A stretch of 64,000 nt of DNA from Panax quinquefolius (GCA_020205615.1 CM035163.1:42790189-42854188); one strand, 5' to 3'; positions 12,651 to 23,740 are shown, counted from the first letter of the stretch. The notes: generated by a model not told the origin, from the letters alone. Numbers and translations: made by a program.

Positions 12651-14160
12651 GGAACCCGAATGAGGTCATCACGGGTAAGCTTATCATAAACTCTAATGAA
12701 GTCTACACTTTATTTGATACCGGTTCTACCCATTCTTTTATTTCTCCTACTTGCGCTCATCGATTAAATTTGACTCCGGAGAAATTAGACTTTGACTTAT
12801 CTGTGGAAACTCCGTTGGGAGAAACCTTCATTACATCCACTGTTTATAAGTCTTGTTTAGTTCAAATCGGTACCCTCACATTACCTGTCGATCTTATTTC
12901 ATTAAAAATACTTGCATTTGACGTGATTCTAGGGATTGATTGGTTAACTACTTATCATGCAAAAATTGATTGTTTTCGTAAGGTTGTTAGCTTTCATATT
13001 CCTAATCAACCTATTATGCGAATTCAAACGACCAAACCATTAAAATCAATCACGGTCATCTCAAGCCATAAAGCTATTCGTTTATTGAAAAATGGATGTC
13101 AAGCTTTCTTAGCTTATGTCACAGATTTAAACAAAAATACGTCAGTTTTGAGCGATATTTCTATTGTTAATAAATTTCCTGACGTATTCCCCGAAGAACT
13201 TCCTGGCCTACCCCCAGAGCGTGAAATTGAATTTTGTATCGACCTTGAACCTGGTACAAAACCTATTTCCAAAGCCCCATATCGAATGGCTCTATTGAAC
13301 TTCGGGAGTTAAAGACCCAATGCGCAGGAATTGTTAGACATTGGCTTTATTCGTCCTAGTACTTCTCCTTGGGGTGCTCTGTTCTATTCGTGAAGAAGAA
13401 AGATGGGAGTATCGACTTTGTATTGATTATCGGGAGTTGAATCATGTCACCATCAAAAATAGGTATCCATTGCCACGTATTGATGACTGTTTGACCCGAT
13501 TCAAGGAGGAGCCAAATTCTTTTCAAAGATTGATCTTCATTCCGGATATCACCAATTAAAGATTAGAACCGCGACATTCCAAAGACGACTTTCGAACTTC
13601 GGATGCAGGCATTATGAATTCCTAGTCATGTCCTTTGGATTGACTAATGCTCTCTTTGCCTTCATGGATATGATGAACCGAGTATTCAAGGAATATTTAG
13701 ATCACTTTGTGGTCGTCTTTATTGATGACATCCTTATTTATTCCAAAAGCCGTGAAGATCATGAGCAACACTTTAAAAGTGACACTCCAAAAGCTTCGTG
13801 AATATAAGCTTTATGCCAAGTTGAAGAAATGCGAGTTACGGCTTGAAGAAGTAGCATTCCTTGGGCACGTGGTATCAAGTCATGGAATATCTGTTGACCC
13901 AAAGAAAGATTGAAGCTATTCAAAGTGGGGAACAACCTAAATCGATGATCAAAATCGTAGCTTTCTCGGTTTAAATTTGGTTATTATCGGAGATTCGTGG
14001 AAGGATTTTCTCGAATCGCTACTCCATCGACTCAAATGACTCGAAAGATACAAAGTTCGATTGGGCGAAGAATGTGAAAGAGTTTTCAAGAACTCAAGAG
14101 GAGACTTATTTCAAAGACTGTTACGGCAATACCATCCTGCTCTCGGAGGATTTGTCATCT
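12651..14160 (+). pseudogene. E2 protease and reverse transcriptase remnant
   Basis: The protease active site reads LFDTGSTHSFIS with its Asp at 12716-12718. An open block of 180 codons (12770-13312) runs from there through FDVILGIDWL to the RT N-terminus, recognisable as FPDVFPEELPGLPPEREIEF. RT continues with [20 protein letters not shown] at 13404-13463 after a frameshift, then FIDDILIYS with the catalytic pair at 13724-13729. [20 protein letters not shown] at 13821-13880 is the usual RT thumb phrase. Three or more frameshifts make it non-functional. Confidence 0.9.
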
Positions 14161-14500
14161 ATAGTGATGCTTGAGCAAAGGGTTGGGATGTGTTCTTATG
14201 CAATATGGAAAAGTTATAGCCTATGCCTCGCGACAACTCAAAGAATATGAGAGGAATTATCCTACTCATGATCTGGAGTTAGCGGTATTTATCTTCACAC
14301 TTAAAATTTGGAGGCATTACTTGTATGGGGAGAAAGTGGAGATCTTTACGGATCATAAAAGCCTCAAATATTTCTTCACTCAAAAGGAACTCAACTTGCG
14401 ACAACGACGTTGGCTTGAACTGCTGAAAGATTATGATCATACCATCCAATACCATCCTGGAAAAGTGAGCGTGGTAGGTATGACGATTGAGTAGAAGATC
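14161..14500 (+). pseudogene. E2 RNase H domain
   Basis: A stop interrupts the opening YSDA*AKG block, after which 107 codons stay open. Recognisable in order: [16 protein letters not shown], the catalytic-Glu helix [27 protein letters not shown] and YHPGK. This domain degrades the RNA template during reverse transcription. The usual ending ADALSR is damaged (GMTIE). Confidence 0.9.
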
Positions 14501-14619
14501 GTGTGCAATCTGAGTGCGTTATTGTCAACACAAAGGCCCATTTTGTGTGACTTGCAAAGGATGGAGATAGAGTTAAAGACTCCAGGGACGCGTGTGATGA
14601 TAGCGAATATCTGAGTAGA

Positions 14620-16090
14620 ACCGACTTTAATTGATAAAGTTAAAAAGCCGCTCAGCTTCTGGACACTGGAGGTGATCGTATATGAGGAAGAAAGTGCAAG
14701 AGGGTGCTATCTTAGGAAGCAAGAATCGATGAAGAAGGAATACTTGAGTCAACTCCAGACTTTGTGTTCCTAACGACCACGATTTAAAGTATAATATCAT
14801 GATGGAGGCGCACAACACACCATTTGCAATCCATCTCAGGAGTACCAAAATGTATCATGATATTAAATCATACATTTTGGTGGAGCAATATGAAGAGAGA
14901 GATAGCATTTGTTTATCTCAAGGTGTCTAACTTGTCAACGAGTTAAAGCGGAGCATCAAGTACCAAAAGGTCCATTGCAACCACTTGAAATTCTAGAATG
15001 GAAGTGGGAGCACATTACCATGGATTTCGTTACCGGTCTTCCTAAGGTTTCTCAAGGCATTGATGCGATTTGGGTCATTGTTGATAGATTGACCAAGTCT
15101 GCTCATTTCTTACCGATACGAGAAACTTATACACTTGAACGTCTTGCTCGTATGTACATAAACGAGATTGTAAGACTGCATGGTATGCCGGTATCCATAG
15201 TTTCTGATCGAGACCCAAGATTCACTTCACGATTTTGGGTTAGTTTGCAAAAAGCTATGGGCACAGACTTACGATTTAGCTCGGCATATCATCCTCAGAC
15301 GGACGGACAGTCGGAGAGGACTATTCAAACTCTTGAAGATCAATTAAGACTCTGTGTCCTTGATTTCAAGGGAGTTGGGACAAGTTCTTACCATTGGTGG
15401 AGTTTTCCTACAACAACAGTTATCAAGCAAGTATTGGCATGGCTCCATTCGAAGCGTTGTATGGAAGAAAGTGTCGTTCTCCAGTATGCTGGGATGAGGT
15501 GGGTGAAGCAACGTTGTTGGGACCGGAGTTGGTACGTATGACTACGGAAAAGATTCAAACGATCCGACAACGTATAAAAAACCTCACAAAATCGACAAAA
15601 GAGTTATGCTGATCTTCATCGAAAGGACGTGGAATTTGATATAGGAGATCATGTGTTGTTAAGAGTTGCTCCATGGAAAGGAGTTACAAGATTTGGAAAG
15701 AGAGGAAAACTTAATCCTCGATTCATCGGTCCATTTTTAATCCTCGATCGAGTAGGAACTGTGGCCTATAGACTCGCTTTCTGCTTGAAATATATCTCGT
15801 GTTAATAACGTTTTTCACATATCCTTGTTACGTAAATATGTGAAAGACCCGAACCATATTATTGAGTTAGAGCCGGACGAAATAGCGGAAGATTTGACGT
15901 ATGAAGAGGTTCTGTTCAAATTTTGGATAAGAAGGAACATATTCTACGCTCCAAGGTTATACCTCAAGTCAAAGTTTTGTGGAGGAACCACGATGTTGAG
16001 GAAATGACTTGGGAGTTAGAATCAAATGAAATCAAGGTATCCTTACCTCTTGACATACCAGTCGTCGTACCCTAATTTCGAGGAAAAATT
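14620..16090 (+). pseudogene. E2 integrase with chromodomain-like tail
   Basis: The zinc-binding end is kept as [12 protein letters not shown] in the 210-codon open block at 14909-15541. The catalytic triad is complete: Asp in TMDFVTGLP (codon 15023), Asp in [10 protein letters not shown] (codon 15206) and Glu in GQSERTIQ (codon 15314), with exactly 35 residues between the last two. [21 protein letters not shown] continues in another frame at 15399-15461. The tail (15825-16060) has DPNHIIELEPDEIAEDLTYEEV, then KVLWRNH-like text after a frameshift. Chromodomain tails are thought to steer integration toward heterochromatin. The core is good but the whole is frameshifted. Confidence 0.92.
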
Positions 16091-16106
16091 TCATAAGAAG
16101 GGAGGT
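16091..16106 (+). other. E2 polypurine tract
   Basis: TCATAAGAAGGGAGGT immediately precedes the 3' LTR start TGTAAGACCCGAC. Confidence 0.87.
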
Positions 16107-18515
16107 TGTAAGACCCGACTTTTATAAATAAAGATGAATTTTCTATAAATATTATTTTTGAATATTATGGAATAATTTGATATAATGTTATAGTTGTGGG
16201 TAATATTTATAAATTTTGCAAAAGTATGCAAGTGGTTATATTATATTCGATTGGTCGGGGAATATTCGGTTTAGCGAGGAATATTAAATACAACTACTCA
16301 ATCATTGGTGGACCCTACAACAAAATTATTGTCGGATTGAAAAAAGACAAAAATATTTTATTGAAATAACGGCGGAAGTTTTACTGGTTTGATCTTGTTG
16401 AACTACTCGGTAGTAAAAGTACGATGTCGTGTGGTTACGTAGTAGCACCACGGTATTGATTATTGATGATTATGTGAGAAGTCACTCGGTTTGATTCCAT
16501 TATTGTCGATTAATAATATGAATTATTATAGCGATAATGACGTTTTGTTTTATTACGTATTATTAACGTAATAAAAGCGAAACATCTTTGTAAGCGAGAA
16601 TCTACTTTATTAAAGTTATTACATAAATAAAATATATTATATTTTATTATGCGTAGTGTTTAGTGTTTTGCATAGTGTTGCATAGTGTTTGCATAGTAAA
16701 ATGTTTTTATATAAATAGAATATATTATATTTTATTTAAAAGATTTTGCTTTAAATATGGACCGTCAGATTAAAGTAAATCAATCTGGACCGTTCATGGA
16801 TTAATTACTATGCATTCTATTTTCCTATAAATAAAGCTCATTCCTTCATTATTTTCTTACGAATTCAATTTGAAACTCTGAGAGAGAGAAACTATAGAGA
16901 GAAAGAAAGAAAAGTATTACTCGCTACTTCACTTTGCCAATATTCAGTTTCTTCTAAGGTAGGGAATATTATTTATTGTACTAAATAAGGGATATTATTC
17001 TTTTGTATTCGTGAAGAGAACTTGATTATTCCATTCCTTATTATTACATTTGAATAACTTTGTATATCTGCTGTCTACCCTATACTTGGTATTCTTCTAT
17101 TATTCTCATTGGAACATCTTGTTTACATGTGTTTTACAGGACTGGTTCCGTCTTATTATTATTACATTGGAACATCACATGCATGTGTTTTACACGGACT
17201 GGTTCCGCTCTTATTATTATTCATTGGAACATCACATGCATGTGTTTTACACACCGACTGGTTCCGCTCTTATTATTATTATTCTGTTGGAACATCCTGT
17301 TTGTGTGTTTTACACCTAACTGGTTCCGTCTTTATTATTATTACATTGGAATATCACATGCATGCATGCGTTTTCTGGGGACTGGTTCCGTTATTTATTA
17401 TTACATTGGAATAACTTTGCCTGTCATGCGGTCTATCGCATGCATGGTGATTTCTTTTGTTATTACATTCTTTATTATACCCAAATGGTTAAAACTTTGA
17501 CTTCTATACTCCATGAAATTAGTGGAATATCCTTGACATTTGCGCTTCATCCAAGATCCTTTCATGGAAATATTCTTCTCGATTTCTTGAATTTTACTCT
17601 ACAAAGCAATATCATGTTGACATTTGGGCGTTAATAATTCTGGATAAAATAATTCTTGAACTTGTTTTATTGAATTCTTATATCATTGTCATCATCCTCA
17701 TGTTTTATTTTTTTTTAAAAGTCATATGTGGCTTATGAAGCATGGATGGACTTGGTATGATTATGACCGAGGATTATTCGGTGTAATCATGGCCGTAATG
17801 TTACAAATGATGTGGTAAAAATCCTCGATGGTAGTAGTGCATTGATGGATGATTGTTGGCATGATCATGACCATTAATGAATACACAACTATTCTTGGCC
17901 CGTAGTGCGGGAATAATTGTGGTCGTGATACTAAAGAATATCTTTGGTAGTAGTGCGGGGGTGATTCGATGATGTGGATTATTTATTAAAGTTTGAGTCT
18001 TAGCTATAACAAATGATGAAAAACCTTTTAAATCATAAAAGATAGTAGATTTTATTTTCTACTTGACTCTTTTAATGGATTGCTTGTTCATTGCCGAGTT
18101 AAACTTGATGTTTATTATATTTTATCGGTTTAACAATGTTGAAGGCTATTGATAATTTATTACGCATTATCTTAGTCATAATATTTCTTCTTTGGGCTAG
18201 TTGAGCTCACCCTTTCTTTCACTTTGTTCTCTTGAGAAATGAGAACATAAATTTGGGACGAAGTCGAGGAGCGGAGTAATGGTCCGAGAGGATAGCATTA
18301 GTAGTCCTCACTATTACGTGAAATAGTGTGATAATAATTGTAATGAGGACTCCTTTTGAGTTTGTATAATATCTAGTAGACATTATTTGTATTCAAACTC
18401 ACGATTTATGTCGTATTGTACCTGCGCTTATATTTAGTAAGTTGTATTTAAATTATGTACCATGTATCTGACTACCCAAGATGGGTGATGTATACCTAAT
18501 TTTGGGGGCGTCACA
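16107..18515 (+). repeat. E2 3' LTR (2409 bp)
   Basis: Collinear with 8865-11265, starts TGTAAGACCCGAC and ends GGGGGCGTCACA. Differences from the 5' LTR are many small indels and substitutions, often at or next to CG, and the array at about 17030-17460 differs in unit detail. Confidence 0.94.
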
Positions 18516-18520
18516 CACAT
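18516..18520. repeat. Target site duplication of E2, right copy (CACAT)
   Basis: Identical to 8860-8864 and directly after the LTR terminus TCACA. Confidence 0.93.
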
Positions 18521-19699
18521 GCACGACGGCATGTATATAAGGTCATTTTTAGGCACCCAAGACACAACTCTCCTGTACAATGCATCCAATTTATACAACT
18601 GTCCAAATGAATGTTTCGATCAGTTTGGATCAGTTTTCTCTTTACAACTGTCCAACTATCCAAATCTCAATCACGATAGCCTAGCGATTAGCATAAACTG
18701 TCAAATCTCAATCCTTGATTTGTTACGCTTGCAACTGCCATTTTGCAGGATGAAATAAAGTAGTTCATTCAGAAATAATACTAAAAAGCCTAGTAAATCA
18801 ATAAACCAACACCATTTTGGGTAAGGAAGAACAACAGTTGATAAGACTACTAAAATTACCCAGCTGGTATTCTTCAAAATCCTACAAACTATAAAAGGGT
18901 CTCTTCCCAAAATCCTTATCTCACGTAAAAATCTACCCAACTTTACATGTAACCCGACTTCAACAAAATTAACATTTGCATCAAAGATTCAATATTTCAA
19001 TCACACATTATAAATTAGATACTAAACTCAATCCTCTCATAATACATACCATATAATTTCTGTCCAATGTATATATTTATGCCTTCATCTATGCACATAT
19101 AGTAGATACATAATTCCATGCCAAGCAGTATGCAAGAAAAAAGCAATGACGATACACATATGTAAAAAATCAGTTCAGTTAAGAAAATTAGACCCGAAGA
19201 AAAGAAAACTCAACATTCAAACAAAAAGTCAAGGCCATTGTTAATTTAAACCAAAATAAAAATTAACAAAACACAAAATTCACATTTAAGTAAATTTAGC
19301 CCTAAACTGAAGAAACAAAAGGGTTTGTTTTCATCTTCCTTGTCCCTTGTTTATATTAGAACTGAAATTCAATCCACACCCAAATATTTAGAACTAAAAT
19401 TCAGTCCACACCCAAATACAAGTAAATGCCTAATATTTGAGAGACATTATACAGATGAGCATAACTCAAATCCCATTTGGAAATACATATATGAATTGTA
19501 AGTAGAGAATTATCAGTATGTATGAGAGGAGAGAGAGAAAATACATAGAGAATTACCAATTGAAGGAGTAGCAACACCAATCGCGCGAGATCTTCTCTTC
19601 TCTTCTCCCCCTTCTCCCTCTTTTCCCTTTCTGTCGCCCTCTTTTTTTTTCTTTCTGCTGAGGATCGATAGAACGCCTGAGCCTGAATCTATTTAAGAA

Positions 19700-19986
19700 G
19701 ATCAGCGACCGCCTTCAGCGACTGCCTACGATCGCTGATTTTTAATGATGTGGACGATTTCAGCGACCACATGCAGTCGCTGATAAAGATTAGTCGCAAC
19801 AAAAAACTACGCTAGGGTTTCGCACCAAATTTTTGGGGGGAAAATTCATATCGTGACCGATCGAGGACCGCGTGTCGATCATTGATATCTAATGCTGACT
19901 AGAATTTAACCCGATCGCAGATAACGGTCGCTAACACTATTATCAGCGACCGGATATGCGGTCACTGATATTATTGGTCGCAGATA
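19700..19986 (-). repeat. CACTA subterminal repeats with palindromes
   Basis: At least six copies of a CAGCGACC/GGTCGCTG-type motif occur in both orientations. Several form near-perfect palindromes, for example 19758-19785 and 19943-19971. In En/Spm elements such subterminal motifs bind the element's own TNPA-like protein; that role here is inferred. Confidence 0.8.
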
Positions 19987-20003
19987 GGCCTTTTTTTGTA
20001 GTG
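19984..20003 (-). repeat. CACTA terminal inverted repeat
   Basis: The plus strand reads TAGGCCTTTTTTTGTAGTG ending at 20003. The next three bases, TAA at 20004-20006, would be the 3-bp target duplication expected for CACTA elements; the second copy is not visible. Confidence 0.82.
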
Positions 20004-20502
20004 TAATAACTCTTTCATCTCAATTATTGATTTAATAATATATAAAATATCGACAATAATTGAATCAAATAACGTGAGATACTATGCAACAATTAGTAAA
20101 GCAATAATTGAACAAAACTGAGTGACTTCTCACGTAAGTATCAATAATCAATACCGTGTGCTACTATGCAACCACACGTATTACTGTACTTTTACTACCG
20201 AGTAGTTCAACAGTTTTAACGGTAAAACTTCCGTCGCTATTTTCATAAAAATATTTTTATCGTTTTCTCAATCCGACAATAATTCCGTTGTGGGGTCCAC
20301 TTAATGATAAAATCGTCGCATTTAATATTCTCGGTTAAAACAAATATTCCCCGACCAATCGAATATTATATAACAACTAGCATACTTTGCAAAATTTATA
20401 AATATTACCCACAACTATAACATTATATCAAATCCACACCATAATTTGAAAAAAATATTTCGAGAAATTTAAATCTTTATTCATAAAATTTGGGGTCTCA
20501 CA
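20004..20502 (-). repeat. Inverted LTR fragment of the E3 family, split by the CACTA element
   Basis: The complement starts TGTGAGACCCCAAATTTTATG at 20502 and runs collinear with the first 500 bp of the E3 3' LTR (32943-33440). It stops exactly at the CACTA terminus. What follows the LTR start to the right (ATGTACACAATAAG) is not a polypurine tract, so this is the outer edge of a 5' LTR or a solo LTR. Confidence 0.9.
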
Positions 20503-20949
20503 ATGTACACAATAAGTTAACATAATAAGTGTACATATACAATAATAGGTTGACAAACTAATTAATGAAATGTCTTTGAAACAAGTATACGATAATAATC
20601 ATTCACATATACTTTATCGAAATATAAGTGTTACGTAGATTGGGGGAAATGAAACATTGACACCGGGTGGGACCCATTCTCTTCTTGCATGATTTAGCTT
20701 GTCTAACTACACCTTTGTGTGCCACACCTTTGTGTGCCACATTTGTCTATAAAACTGGAAAATCAGATTCAACTAGTAAAAATAGTTTCTAAATTATTGT
20801 AATCAGGTCTCAACTCACCAGTTTGTGACTTGAACTGGTATCAGCTCCACTAACTCCCTTATTTGCCATATCAATTTTATCCATAATAACTTGTTCCTAA
20901 ATTTTTTTAACATATGTTTAGAGCAATATTACCAATGTAACTAAACATG
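20503..20949. other. AT-rich spacer, no gene seen
   Basis: It contains a short tandem duplication, TTTGTGTGCCACA twice near 20722-20750, and no convincing coding frame. It may be the 3' flank or intron sequence of the minus-strand MULE gene. Confidence 0.5.
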
Positions 20950-20976
20950 CTTAATCAAACTAATGAAGGGACATAC

Positions 20977-21090
20977 CTTCAATCCTTTTTCCTTCTGCCC
21001 ACTGTCTCCCTCATCTTGTACAACTTGTTCCCCTTTCCTTCTTTGTTTCCTTTTCTTCCCACTATCTCCCTTATCTTGTACAACATGTTC
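20977..21090 (-). pseudogene. Tandem exon copy 1 (38 codons, open)
   Basis: On the minus strand the block begins after GCAG and ends before GTATGTCCC, an excellent acceptor and donor pair. It is exactly 114 nt and open in one frame: EHVVQDKGDSGKKRKQRRKG, then EQVVQDEGDSGQKEKGLK. The two halves are themselves a repeat (E-x-V-V-Q-D-x-G-D-S-G-x-K). It is highly charged and looks like a nuclear basic tail. It lies downstream of, and in the same orientation as, the MULE transposase remnant. Confidence 0.65.
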
Positions 21091-21176
21091 CTGCAAAGAT
21101 AAACCAAAAATAATTAACAAATAATAATAAAAGTTCAGTCAAAAGAAAGCTTAATCATACTATATAAGGGACAGAC

Positions 21177-21290
21177 ATTTACTCCTTTTTCCTTCTGCCC
21201 ACTGTCTCCCTTATCATGTACAACTTGTTCCCCTTTCCTTCTTTATTTTCTTTTCTTCCCACTATCTCCCTTATCTTGTACAACATGTTC
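21177..21290 (-). pseudogene. Tandem exon copy 2 (stop codon, donor lost)
   Basis: Same block as copy 1. A CAA to TAA change gives a stop after KKRK, and the donor has become GTCTGT. It keeps the acceptor TTTGCAG and the internal double repeat. This copy looks dead. Confidence 0.6.
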
Positions 21291-21378
21291 CTGCAAAGAT
21301 AAACCAAAAATAATTAACATATTTATAATAAAAGTTCACCAAAAGAAAGCTTAATCATACTATATATAAGGGATGGAC

Positions 21379-21490
21379 ATTTTCTCCTTTTCCTTTCGCC
21401 CTTATCTCCCTCATCTTGTACAACTTGTTCCCCTTTCCTTCTTTGTTTTCTTTTCTTCCCACTATATCCCTTTTCTTGTACAACTTGTTC
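21379..21490 (-). pseudogene. Tandem exon copy 3 (open, donor altered)
   Basis: Starts after TTTTTGCAG at 21490 and stays open: EQVVQEKGYSGKKRKQRRKG, then EQVVQDEGDKGERKRRK. The donor position reads GTCCAT rather than GTATGT. It is the copy nearest to the transposase exons. Confidence 0.6.
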
Positions 21491-21714
21491 CTGCAAAAAT
21501 AAACCAAAAATAATGAACAAATAATTTAAACAGTTCAATCCAAAGAATTTTAAAAAAACTTGCACATGTGTACCAAAATACTTACATCTGATTGTGTTGT
21601 TTGTGTAGATAACTTGTAGGTGACACGATTATGGCTAGCTGTCTTTCAAGTACTACACACCATTATTGTGCATTTCCTAGATAATTTGTATGACTTGGTT
21701 TTCAAAATTGTATT

Positions 21715-22250
21715 TTAACTTGCAGCACTTGACTCCTCATGCAGCTCCCTCCTTCTCAACTTTTGTGGCCTTCCTCTCAGTGTCTTAAATGGAGGAGGTA
21801 ATGGTGGAGTGATATTAACTCTTGGCCAAAATCTCTCCCCTCTAACCACACTTAACATTTCTGAATATGCTCTCAAATAACTATGTACCCTAAACCACTT
21901 TGTGACACATAGTCTGCAGGATTGTATCTCATGTAAAACATAGCATTGCATACGCATGTGCACAAGGAATCCTAATCGAGTTCCCAAGCCTTACAAGCAC
22001 AAAAAGCGAAGTCTCAAATCAACTGTGTACCCATCAGGTACACTCCTAGATGTTACCTCAAACCGCAGATCCCCATTGTATAACACAATATACTGACAGA
22101 TGTCTTCAATTTTTTTGTCAAGTATTTTTTGTGGTCTTGGACAAATTTCCCATTTCTTTTTGATGGCTATATCTCTCTTCTATTGTAGTCTAGCCATTAA
22201 CAACTGTCTGATATCTTCCAATAATTCAATCAATGGTTTTCCTCTTGATT
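21715..22250 (-). pseudogene. MULE transposase C-terminus with broken SWIM zinc finger
   Basis: Minus strand. SRGKPLIELLEDIRQLLMARL (complement of about 22245-22180) is the usual link after the catalytic domain. Then come NGDLRFEVTSRSVPDGYTVDL and CKAWELD, and IPCAHAYAMLCF in a neighbouring frame; together these are the CxWxL...GIPCxHA pattern of a SWIM zinc finger, split by a frameshift. The next phrase, KWFRVHSYLRAYSEML, leads to RGRPQKLRRREL near 21750, the standard MULE ending. A donor-like AAGTTAAAAT follows. At least three frameshifts and an amber codon are present. Confidence 0.82.
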
Positions 22251-22253
22251 GGA

Positions 22254-22562
22254 TTATGTATCCATTGAACACTCATAGAGGTTGTTGTCCACGATGTCAC
22301 ACTTTGTATCAATCTTGAAAAAAGCCTTGCACCATTTCCTAGGATTTCTAGCCATCAAGAAGTCATAAGCCCCTTCATCTAACTCCTTATTTCTTTCCAT
22401 CTCATCCTCAAAATCAATGTTATTTGTGGATTTTACAGCCCTCCAAAAGGATTTCTTCAAAGCTATACCTCTATACCTCTTCCTCAGATTTGCATATATA
22501 TGCCTTGCACAGTTTCTAGTTTCTGAGAAAGGAAACAGATCCTCTAATGCACCAGCTAATCC
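22254..22562 (-). pseudogene. MULE transposase catalytic domain, second exon
   Basis: It begins right after the acceptor TTGTATTGCAG. GLAGALEDLFPFSETRNCARHIYANLR, then SFWRAVKSTN and AYDFLMARNPRKWCKAFF, and NNLYECSMD near the end, match the second half of the MULE DDE domain (RHxxxNL, WxxAFF, NNxxE). The frame shifts just after NNLYEC, and translation continues as YIIQSRGKP in another frame. Confidence 0.85.
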
Positions 22563-22672
22563 CTGCAATACAAACACAAAATTATATGTTAGAAACATCA
22601 CATGTATTACAAATAATAAATTAAAATTGAAGTAGCAAATGTATAACAAATAACAGTTGTTGCACAGCATAC
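22563..22672 (-). other. Probable 110-bp intron in MULE transposase
   Basis: On the minus strand the upstream exon ends ISDQQK in AAG, followed by GTATGC; 110 nt later TGTATTGCAG precedes GGATTAGCT. Joining restores the family phrase SDQQKGL, strong evidence that this is a true intron. It is AT-rich, as plant introns are. Confidence 0.82.
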
Positions 22673-22910
22673 CTTTTGTTGATCACTAATGAAGGTCCAC
22701 CCTTCATCATCTTCTAACTTCAGTCATCTTTAAGCAATGTCGTAAACCACTCCCATGAATCTCTTTTTCCCTCTACAATGTAAGAAGAGATTGGAAACAT
22801 TTGGTTGTTTCCATCTCTACCTACATCACTTAACAAATACCACCACAACATCCTTTTAGAAAGCAACCATCCGGGCCAATTATTTTCCTACATCCAGCTA
22901 GCATACCAAC
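22673..22910 (-). pseudogene. MULE transposase catalytic domain, first exon part
   Basis: Minus strand. IGPDGCFLKG contains the first catalytic Asp (family form GLDGCFLKG). A frameshift follows, then LLSDVGRDGNNQMFPISSY, VEGKRDSWEWF and TLLKDD. WTFISDQQK at the exon end holds the second catalytic Asp. The pieces lie in three frames, so the protein is dead. Confidence 0.82.
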
Positions 22911-22920
22911 TCTACAAGCC

Positions 22921-23740
22921 TTAAATCCAATATAAAGTCTTACGAATTGGTGCACCAGTATGAAATACTTGATACAAGTCAATTGTAATCCTAGAATTTG
23001 ATCTTCTTAACTCATCAATATATCTATGCAACTTGGCATAATGTTCTTTCATGTTCACCATCAACTCTTGTAAAGCAAACTGTATAGCCCTATAACATTT
23101 GTCTATTGACACGAAACCCGAAAAGGTCCTTTTCACATAAGATCGGATATCAACAAATCTCCAATTCCTGAATTCTTTAAGTTCTATATTCAAATTTTTT
23201 GCTAACCACTTAGCATTAACCCGCCTACTGACTAAAGTCTTTGAACATCTGTGCTTTTTCCTCAATGTTCTCAGTTGAAAAGTTGGTTGAAACTGAACTT
23301 TACTTCCCCATACTTTAACAGGACAATTTTTGGAATTCATACACCTCCCTTTTACCCTATGTCTTTCACTTTTCATAAATTGTAAATCAAAACCTTTTGT
23401 TAATGACCAATTAATGACTGCAGATTTGAACTGTTTTTTGTTTGCAAATAACATACCTAACTCTAAGTTTGTCCCCATGATTTTGGTGTTGGGATTATAC
23501 ACTGGGAAAGGGTTTTGCCTCCTCACAAGTGTATCATCCTCAAAGTCAACTTCCTCAGGGCTGTCATTTTCTACTTGATCAGAGTCATAATATGTTTCAC
23601 TGTTATTAGAATAATCAGCATCACTTTCACTATCTTGTTCTTCTACACTATTGTCTCCCTCATCAGTATTGTCACCCTCAGCATTGCCCTCACCCTCAAC
23701 AGTATTGTCTTCCTCAGCATTGCCCTCACCCTCAACAGTT
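22921..23740 (-). pseudogene. MULE transposase DNA-binding (MuDR-type) region with acidic linker
   Basis: Minus strand, open for about 270 codons. It starts with an acidic repeat, VEGEGNAEEDNT twice, and a long Glu/Asp/Ser linker (about 23740-23540). Then comes the MuDR N-terminal domain: GMLFANKKQFKSAVINWSLT, KGFDLQFMKSERHRVKGRC, CPVKVWGSK and LRTLRKKHRCSKTL. The Cys/His spacing suggests the WRKY-GCM1-like zinc fold of this domain. It continues toward the catalytic part as SIDKCYRAIQFALQEL. It reads in frame with no stop, the best-kept part of the element. Confidence 0.85.

Larger units (their letters stand above)
8865..18515 (+). mobile_element. E2: full-length Tekay-like Ty3/gypsy chromovirus (9651 bp)
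   Basis: Two collinear 2.4-kb LTRs bound an interior with primer site, gag, protease, RT, RNase H, integrase, chromodomain tail and polypurine tract. A perfect 5-bp duplication (CACAT) confirms a single insertion with both ends intact. Its coding region is better kept than that of E1: long open blocks cover protease, RNase H and the integrase core, including a textbook D-D-35-E. Frameshifts still break gag and RT. The best LTR match in the window is between its own two LTRs, which argues against recombination with a neighbour. Confidence 0.95.
18521..20003 (-). mobile_element. CACTA-type DNA transposon, one end
   Basis: Read on the minus strand, the segment begins CACTACAAAAAAAGGCC at 20003, the classic En/Spm (CACTA) terminal inverted repeat. 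It is followed by GC-richer subterminal repeats and then a purine-rich leader (19560-19660 complement). A TTAAATAGA-like box lies near 19690-19700, and GGTAATTCT near 19550 could be a splice donor. I see no transposase coding sequence. The other end is not in the window, so it lies left of E1 or was lost. The rest of the interval is AT-rich and non-coding, with a 32-bp direct duplication at about 19360-19425. Confidence 0.75.
20950..21547 (-). repeat. About 200-bp tandem triplication carrying an exon
   Basis: Three consecutive units of about 200 bp (roughly 20950-21149, 21150-21350, 21351-21547). Each holds a splice-acceptor-like TTTTTGCAG or TCTTTGCAG (minus strand), an exon-like block of about 114 bp, and a donor-like or degenerate donor end, separated by AT-rich intron-like DNA. 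Confidence 0.85.

Noticed and set aside
18701..18940. 79-codon minus-strand frame in the CACTA region
   Set aside because: Low-complexity hydrophobic translation of AT-rich DNA with no partner exon or transposase motif.
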